Shown here piece by piece: positions 1 to 9,400 of a stretch of 64,000 nt of DNA (position 1 is its first letter; every line of letters starts with the position of its first letter). Under the pieces are notes generated by a model. The model had not been told where the DNA came from, searched no databases, and saw only the letters and a list, made by a program, of their open reading frames with translations. A program made the translations under genes and the position numbers. Source of the stretch: Patiria pectinifera (lineage: Eukaryota; Echinodermata; Asteroidea; Valvatida; Asterinidae); assembly GCA_029964075.1 (NCBI GenBank), contig CM057138.1, positions 6,690,932 through 6,754,931 of the forward strand, in the 5' to 3' direction.

Positions 1-256
1 TGCTACTTCCCATGAGTTTAAATGTGCTCTGAAGACCCACCTATTCCAAGCAGCATTTTATTAATCATCCAGTTTGATTTCCCTCTCATGTGTACTGTTT
101 CATATTCATGTATTTTCATTTGTGCGTACTTTTGTTCCCTGCTGTTTTTGCTGTTCATGTTCATTTGTTTGTTTCTCTGCGCCTTGAGCATCTAATCAAG
201 ATGGATTTGGCGCATTATAAATGCTCTTTATTATTATTATTATTATTATATTATTT
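1..256 (+). mobile_element. 3' end of an L2/CR1-like non-LTR retrotransposon
   Basis: In the frame starting at base 2, the last codons read FKCALKTHLFQAAFY then TAA at 62-64. This resembles the (F)K-x-x-LKTHLF end of L2/CR1-type reverse-transcriptase ORFs. About 160 bases of 3' UTR follow, including GGCGCATTATAAATGCTC, then a (TTA)n tail near 228-252, typical of the family. The 5' part is outside the window. The tail ends about 25 bases before the first laminin exon. Confidence 0.6.
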
Positions 257-279
257 TTTGTTCCAATATCATTTTTCAG

Positions 280-456
280 AAATCCTGAGTGATATCGCCA
301 GCATTCGGATCCGTGCTTCGTTCGGAGCTGGCACAGCCAGCACTTTCTATAGCGTTGCCATGGATACAGCTCTGTATGTCAACAACCCAGGGGATTTCAC
401 CAGTTTTGTGACTACGGTGGAACAGTGCTCATGTAATGTGGCAACCAACACTATGG
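280..456 (+). CDS. Laminin gamma exon: end of laminin IV domain
   Basis: The acceptor AG is at 278-279 after a T-rich tract and the donor is GTAAGA at 457. The exon begins with two bases of a split codon. It encodes about 58 residues containing SIRIRASFGAGTAS and ending VEQCSCNVATNTM, the junction from L4 into the second half of a split EGF module. It ends in phase 1. Confidence 0.85.
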
Positions 457-3400
457 GTAAGATAGCAAGACAGTGTGTCTGCAGGTTTCTAGCTGTTTTT
501 GCACAGTGTCATAGATTCCAATTTCCTTTTCTGAGCCTGTCAAACGTAATGAATCATTATACAAATCGTCAGGTGCCCGGAAGAAGGTCACAAGGGCAAA
601 AAATGCTTCAAAAGGTCAAATTCAGGTTTTTCGGGTAATCGATAGAGCTTGAAAATATCTTTCATTTGATATACATAATTGTCTCAAGGGGCTGTGTTAT
701 TCTCAGGTAATTGACAGTAAACAAAAGATAGAAGGAGGTTTTTCATTATTTGTGCCTGGCAAAAGGTCGTAAGCATGTAATTATAATTATAACAAAAAAT
801 GTTCCAAGCGCTAACGCAGAGCCAATTTTGTTCCCGGCAAAAGGTTGTAAGGATTTAACATGCCGCTTAAGCGCACATTTAGGCTTGGGAGGTTCCCTGT
901 AAAAGGTCATTAGCACAAAAATTGAAATAACTTCACAATCAAGTAATATTTGACATAAAAATGTGCAATGATATTTTGATTATTAACGAATTTCATCAGT
1001 CAAAACTTCAACCTTATGTGATTTTTAATCTAGAAATGGCAGCACAAAACCTTTCAACTCGATTATCTCCAAAAGTGCTTTTTGCATGCCTTGGCTGCTT
1101 ACGACCTTTTCCTTGTCACACAACAAAATAATGAATGTTTATATGAGAGCAATGGTATAAATAGCTTAATGAGATGACAGATTGAATGAATGGTACATTC
1201 CGTCAGCCACCATTTGAGATTATTCTCTCCAATACATGAATATGAAACATTCATTATTTCTTTCATACAATACCTGAATAAATCCTCGTCATCTGATTGG
1301 TAACAAGTGTAACCATGCAATTGAACTTCTGTTTACCGTGGAATGTAACTTCTATTTTGGCGGCGCGGCCAGGCCATGCATTTGGACGCATAATGCAATG
1401 ACTTGATCAACCATCTACCGATTAGATGATGAAGGATGTATTCAAGCATTTTATAAAGGGCCTCAAAACCATGTGTAGTCTTTAATAGTTATTAGAATTT
1501 GAATTTTTGGATAGAAAAATACAAAGAATTTATTATAAAAATGTGACAAAAGCCATTTTTTACCTTTTAAAATTTTGCTCTCTCCTGGCTCAGTGTCCAA
1601 AGTAAGTTTTGACGATTGTTAAAACACAGTTTGATTACTATAAGGCAAAAAAAAATTAAGTGTCTTTAAAGTGTCATAATTTGCAAAGTGCAAATTTGTT
1701 TGCAAAGTGCAAACTCTTCATATGCTGAAAATGGTGTTGTGAAATGAAGCACTTTTGGCAACAATTCTACGTATCTTGCATATGTCTGTGTCAGCTGTGC
1801 TTTCAAATTCTCGCATTAGATGCAGGGGTTAGATGCAGGGATTGAATTTGTTAGGGTTTTTCCCAATTTCAGGGATTTTGTCAGGATATTTTATGATGTT
1901 GGGATTTTTGGTCAGGATTTTTTCCTGATTTCACAGATTTTAAAATAATTCCTTGTGAAATCTGAAATTCCTGAGCTTTTACCATAAAGGTGTATTATTA
2001 CCTATAACAGTTTATTATAAAACAAAAGGAATGGTTATTTTATGGGACACCTTTAGACAAGTACAAACATATGCCATAGACCCAACATTCCTCTGTGGCA
2101 TTCGGTGACCATCAAACCCTCTGCCAAGGGTCTGCATCTGACAGTTTTTGGAGTCGGTTTTAACATTTTATCCTTTTTTAAAAATCATCTTCAAGGCCTC
2201 TCGTGTGAACAGTGCCAGCCCGGAACTTTCCGACAGAATTCAGTAGGCACGCCCTTTGATGCATGTCTGCCCTGCGACTGTAATGGCCGGGCCACCACGT
2301 GTGACGCTGTGACTGGCATCTGCGAGGGTTGTCAGTTAGGCACGGTGGGGGACCACTGCGAAAACTGTGCTGCCAACGTGCAAGAACCACTATGCGATAG
2401 GTGTCTGCCGGACCACTATGGGTTTGGAACCGAGCTTTTTGGTGGAGCATGTTCACGTAAGACGTACTTTTTTCATTTCTTTTTGTTTAACATTATAGTT
2501 GTTGTTATTTATGTATTAGTTATTGTTATTGAAATGTTTTTATTTATTTCATTTAAAATGACATGTGACAGTCAGCAAAGGCTAATATAAATGATGGCCA
2601 CCTTGCAATGGTTATCACTACATTACAAAAAAAAATCAAATCATCAGAAATGTATCAAAAGAGCAGGGAGTGGAAGAGGAAGGAATGAGGGAAAAACTAT
2701 TCAAAAAAAGGGAAATTTGTCAAGAAGTGAGGAGGTTGGGAAGGAAATATTTTAAAATCAGAGAAAGAAAAGGGATGGGAAATTGGGCTGAAATTGAAAA
2801 GGAAAATAGTTAAAAATGACCAGAGTAAAACTTAAAAGCACTAAGCAGTCAAATGTAAGAAGATCTTAAAAAACACACATTTAAATAGGCTAAAATAAGG
2901 CCATTTTTCACTTGAGAGAGCCCTTTCCCCAGCAGTAACATCTCCGCCCTTAGTACTGGCTAGGAATGAATAAAGTATGGTAATTGTTAACTCAAAAAAA
3001 AAACATTACATAAAATGTAAAAGCAGTTAACATAAATATTTTAAAACATTTAAAACCATATGATATCCCTTTCAAGAATACTAACATGACTTTAAAATTC
3101 TTGCAAGTAAGGGAATCATTGATTTGCTATATTTGTTCAGTGCGACATCTTGGTATAACCAGGACACGCACAATATCTGACTGTATTTCTTTAACGTGTA
3201 TTTTATCAGGAGGTAGCTTCTCTCAAAATTTTGTTGATAAGGCCAAAAAAAAAATATTCGGTCTCTGGTCAGACCAAAGTTCCAGAATTGACGCGGCGAC
3301 GCGGCTTTTTTTTTTTTTTTTTTTTTTTTTTTTCTTTGTACAGACAAATTTGCCTTGGTGCTCTTGATCATTTGCCTTGGTGCAATTCATTCCTTGGTGC

Positions 3401-6400
3401 TGCTCTTTAAAAAAAAAAGGGAGGGCAGCGGCAATGAGGGCGCTGTTGGAGCCTACATGGAACATTTTAAAAAAAAAAAGCGCTCATGATTAAAATAAAT
3501 CAAGCGTGCTGACCTGAGACTTATTTTTTTTTTTGCCTAATAGGATAATATACAGATGCTATTCTTTCAAAAAAACATATCAATCAATGTGCCATGAGCA
3601 GCACTTTTGCTTGAAACATGGTGTTAAATTGTTCCCAGTACTAATCACTTAATAGCTTTTGCTTATTTCATGCAGCTTGTACCTGCAATGCGACGGGTAC
3701 TGGTGGTGCTACACAGTGTGATATGCAGACTGGCCAGTGTCCATGCACAGGCAACTATGGTGGGATGCTATGTGATGCCTGCCAGTTGAACTACTACAAC
3801 TACTTCGTGGGCTGCTTGCGTAAGTTGAAATTGAAAAGGAAAATAGTTAAAACTGACTTCGTGGGCTGCTTACGTAAGTTTCCAAAATTCTGTCTATGGT
3901 TTAGGTTTGTGATCTTAAAAACCAGTCAGCAGAGAATTAAAGCAAAAGTGAGGTCTATTTCCACTCTGACATTTTTAGTAATTGTTGAATACCCTGCAAC
4001 TTGAATATAACCCCACAAAAATCACAGGCTACGCAGTTGGAGCTGGGGAAAAAAGTCTTAAGTTGAAAGCATTTCCCCCCAGAGTTGCTACGCAGAGTGG
4101 GGGTTAGTGTTGTGCATTGGGTTGGGTTGACCAGGCCAAACCGACCCGAAACATAGATATTAACAGAATCCGAACCCAAACCGATCTGATATCCCTATAA
4201 AAACCAACCTGACCCAACCCGGCAAAAATTCAAGGGAAAGCGACCGAAACCAAACTGACCCAAAAAAAATGATTTTCTTCTAACATTCCTTGTCATTTGT
4301 TTGCCCAACACAGGCTGTGACATGTGCTATGACAGCATCTCGGCAGAGCATACAGACCTCGCCAACAGGTCAGCCAACCTGACTAACTTCATCGCTACGT
4401 TGAGGGCAGCAGACATGTCCACTACGCTGGGTCCATTCTACACACGGTTGATGACGGCTTACGATCAAACACTGCAGCTTGTTGAAACGGTAGGAAAAAT
4501 TGGGGACATTAAATTCCATACAGATATCAATATTCATAAATTAGACAGTTTACCCATTTCCATTGGTCAAGATTGGCCCATCACCTGGCCGGTCTTAAAT
4601 GGATGATAAAGACATGGCTGGCTGGTCTTAATAGTGTCCCATGAAATTCGGACTCCTTTTAAATCCAGTGCCTATTACCGTTTTATTGCTTGAAGTTAAC
4701 GTTCACAATTCTCACGTTCACAATCCTCAACGCACTCGCCACAGCTGCATCTGTGTGTCATCGCGCAGTATGCGCGCAAGCCAATCTCCATAGAATGAGT
4801 TGTTTATGTCTTACTCGCAAGCCGAGCACTCCATTATATAGCTAGAGGGGTGTTTAAAAAAACATGAAGTAAAATTGTTGAACAAAATCGCTCGAAATGT
4901 CTAATTTTTGACTTGTTTTGACATTTGGACCGAAAAGGTTTGGGTTTTTTTACTGAAAAAGGTATTTATGAATGGCAATAAATGTGTGCTTGGGAGGTAT
5001 TAAACACTACCTGGTGGGAGTCTGGATGCTGATAATTACCTTCGCCCCGTAATTATCAGCATGTGCAAAATTGTATTAAAATTGGAGGATTCAGGACTGT
5101 TAGGGCTATTACCTCTCGAGCACACATTTATTCCCTAAATAGAAGTGATGCTCAAAGCATGCACCTCCAAGAATTTGCCTCAAAGAGGCCATTTTTCAAC
5201 TACATATTTGATATAGTGATTTGCATTCATTCAAAATGTGCATCTGTATTGTCCTGCAGTAAATCATCCTTAAATCATCATTTATGTTCACACAAACACA
5301 AAATGATTGAAAACCTCATAAATGAAAATATCAACTTTCACACACAAAAATCTGGCTGAAATCATGACAAAAATCACAACAGTGGACCAAAAAGTAACAA
5401 CAGTGTTGAATCCTTGTAACCTTGCAGTGTGGGTTAAGCAGGATTTGCACCTCCAACTTTGGAATGTTGTGATTGACTCATGTTACGAGAAGACAACTTT
5501 GGCAGATTTCCTGCTGCCTGTGCACCCACTGCCTTTATAAAATGTTATTTTGAAAAACCCTCACCAGATATTGCTCCAAATACTTATGTTGGGTTTGGGA
5601 GACTCGGATCGCTGCAGTGGTACTTTCCTGACCTTTCACCTTATTGACCTGGATTAGAATCCGAGCCAACAATGTGCAGTCCCTACCTACATTTTCTTGG
5701 TTTTCCTAAAACTGAAAATTTCATTAGCCCAGGCCTCTTCAGAAGAACAAGCCTCCAGCAGTGTTGTAGTTGAGTCAATCAAGCATTCCTTTGTTATTGT
5801 TCATCCCTAGTTACTTGTGATTGGACTTGTGAAAGTACTTGTGATTTACTTTTGACTGGACTTGTGATTGACTCAATGACAAAACTGCAAGCCACAAAGC
5901 CATGGGCAATTTTCAGTTATTCCTCGATTAATTACCAGAATTAACCTGGGAATATCTTTTTACATTTCTCAGACTAATGCCGTCATCAATGAAGGTGACA
6001 ATCTAGGTACCCTTGTGATGTCCCTGAACACCACCATGCATCAGCTCTTGGCTAGCCTTAGAGGCACCATCAAGTCCGGCCTAGAGTCGGCTGACCAGAG
6101 CCTCGTGACCACTGATGAGCTGGTTGGTCAAGCTCTGGAGGCTGTCGTGGGTGTGGAGCAGGCACTGGCAGGGGCATACAATGGACTGACTAGTGGTAAG
6201 CTATTAGAATCATGAACGTTGTGAAGGGGAAGGACACTTGCTTTTGTCTCCCCAATGCAACACCCTCCCTGATCCCTCCCCCTCACTGCAAAGAACAACA
6301 TTTAGCTGTCAATGCTCAATATAATTTGTCTGAAAATTCAAGAGCCAATAAAGTCCCATGCATGCTTGGTATAGGAATGTAGTAACTGTAATGTAATGTC

Positions 6401-9400
6401 TATGTCCAATGAGTTTAGCTGGATGTTGCACTTGGTATACATAGTTTCCATTTAGCAACTGATGACTGTTGTAATGTGGGACATAACATGTGATACATAA
6501 CACCCAGGCAAAGCCGAGGGGGCCATGTGTCCCTTTGGTTTTTACAAACAAGTCAAAATAATATCACTTGCAAGTCTTTTTCCACTGTCATGATTAGGCC
6601 TACTGATTACTTTTGGCAGTGAGAGCTTTGAAACATCTTTTCCTTTGCAGTTATTTGAAAGGTTAAAATTGCAGTCAGACTTCGGACATTCGTTTTTGAA
6701 TAAAATCAGATATGATTAGTTACTTGTAATGTAAGGTTTTTTTGGAAGTTTATTAATGTAGGAATTTTGCATTCTGTCTGTAACACCTCAAAATAATTGT
6801 TCAATTTATGATGTCCAAGCAGTTTTTGTGCACAATCTCAACTTCTATTTCTTTAAAGGGTATGTTTTCATTTCTGTCTCCTAACCCAAGGTGATATCCA
6901 GTCCATGCAGTCCATCCTGAGTCAGCTAACGACTGACCTGGCCTCCATACAGACCCAACTCAGCACTCTGCAAGCCTCCGTTGATTCCCAAGAGGCCCTG
7001 CTCACACAGACAGTCACCAACTTGACAGAGATTGCTGAAGACACAGTACAGACTGCAGAAAGTGCCCTGATGGTACATTTTAAATATTGTTTCACAAATG
7101 TAATGCAATCGAACTAAATGACTCGTTCGTTGACCCTGGTCAAGTTTTTGTTACAGATTTGAAAAGGGCACAATCTCAGCATTACTGCTGTGAAAACCGC
7201 ATGCTGATACCATCTTTAGTTCACAAATTATGGAAGTCAGAACACCAAGAGATGTGATGAAGTGATGTGATGAAGTGGCCCTATTTTGGCCTGAATCTCC
7301 AAATGAAAGTTCCTGATAAACAACTCATTTAGCCTGATCGCATCACAAATGGGAAAAAAATAAATTGGAACACATGAGGTCCATTTTTACTGATTACCAT
7401 CATATACCCCCGATCTCCCTATACCCTATACAAACCCTAGACTGTTGTTACCTAACACATCCCCCCTAGATATCTCAAAAGAATTCCTGAGATTCTGGTA
7501 ACACACAATGACTAACACAAAGGGGGGGGGTCCCTCTGTCCCATATTGTGCCACGTATGAACGATCAGGTCCCAATTTCATTGCGTAATTATAATTACTT
7601 GCCAGATTAATTGGCAGGTTATCAATATTTTTCAGACCTGTTGTAAGAAAACATTTTAACACACTCACATTCTTAAGACAAACATATATGTAAATTCATT
7701 CTTTCTTAACTTTTGAATTAACTTGACATATTACTTTAAAGTTTGCTCTTTCCATGCATTCTTTTTGAGTTTCACCTTGAAAGTTTTCTAGCAGTACAAG
7801 AGTTATTCACTTTTCAATGGGAAATTGAACAACAAAATCTGCCCATGTTTAGTTGTGGAATAATGACATGTTGAGAGCATGACAAGAGCAAGTTTAAATG
7901 CCATCTAAATGTTGCATACTTTTCTAGACGGCCCAGCAAGCTCAGTCTGTCCACGACAACACCACGGCCCACACTGCCGCCTTGGTCACCAAGGCCAACC
8001 AGGTCAGTGACCTGGGTCGACGGACCCAACAGACCGTGTCAGAGGTCAAGAAGAGGGCAGAGGAAGCAAAGACGGCTGGGGAGGATGGAAAGGGGGCGGA
8101 GCTATCGGCGAGGATAGGCGAGCTTGCCAGCGGTATTGATGGAGTGATTGCATCTGCGATGACAAAGAGCACCGAGGCAGCCATGATTGAAGCACAGGTA
8201 CAGTTGCACAGGCCCTCAAAAAACATTTTTAAAATCTAAGGACAAAAATGTTAAAATTGCAAATAAAAACTAGTTTTACGGGCAGCTTTTTTGTTTTATT
8301 CATTTACAATTAAGGTTTAAAATTGGTTAGCTGAATGTGGATCATTCTATAAATTTAGGGTCCACTTTTTTTCCTGTCCCTGTTACACCTGGCATCTATG
8401 ATTTATAATTCTGATGCACTTCTTTATCCCTTTGGTGCATGGGGTGGTCACTAGCCTATGCCCAAGAAACATTGTAACCTGTAGAACTAATCCAAATTAT
8501 CTGTGCATCAAAGGGTTAATGCAGTCGTCCTCCAAGCGTGATTATGAATAGCAAACTACCTACCCCAACAAATAAAAACTTGTTTGAAGTCATTCTTAAT
8601 GATACTTGAATGGCAAATTACAAAATACCAAGGTAACAGGACACAAAATTATGTAAGAATTCTGTTTCGTTACAATGAAAATATATTAACCGTTTAACCT
8701 TTTGACAAAATCTTTGGTTAATTTAATGTGAAGTTTGAATGAAGTGTAATTCTTGAATGAATTGATTCAGTGTTTCACATTTGAGTCAGTATAAGCACAC
8801 AGTTATGAAAATTTCATTGATTGGCCAATGTAAAATGGTTAAGATTTTATTTCCAAACTTTTTCTTTTTTGTATGACCCTTGACCTCACAGGCTGGGGTC
8901 CAACAGGCCGCCAATAGCCACATCATCACAGAAGTCACCGAGACAGGGACCCAGACTGCCAGCCTGGTTGCCGACGTAAATTCAACCCTGACTGATGTTA
9001 ATGCTCGCTATGACCGGGCACTAGCAGCCAACCAATCAACAAGTGAGGCCGTGACAACCTCCGAAACGTCGTTCAGTGCCGCAGAGGAAATGCTGAGTAT
9101 CGTACAGAATTTTGACAGTCAAGCTAGTGGTAGGTTGAATTTGGAACACTACTTATTTAACAATTGATGACATAGTATGCATGGGCGTCGCGAGGGCAGA
9201 GGGGGGGCGCACTGGAGTATGCATGGGGCGCGAGAAGGGGGGCAAGGGCCTCCAAAAAAAAAAAAAAAAAAAAAAGGCGATGACAGTATTTCAATAGATG
9301 TTTTGCATTCAGCAGCCATCTTTGAGGGTTAACAATGAATGCACGAGAAATCTACTCATGTGTGTCCCTGTGGAAAAAAAAGGAACATACCTCGAAGACT

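Noticed and set aside
2178-2456. Minus-strand ORF across a laminin exon.
   Set aside because: Opposite strand of a clear laminin-EGF exon; no independent support.
3081-3465. Overlapping ORFs with long Lys or Phe runs.
   Set aside because: They read through a poly-T/poly-A tract; low-complexity artefact.
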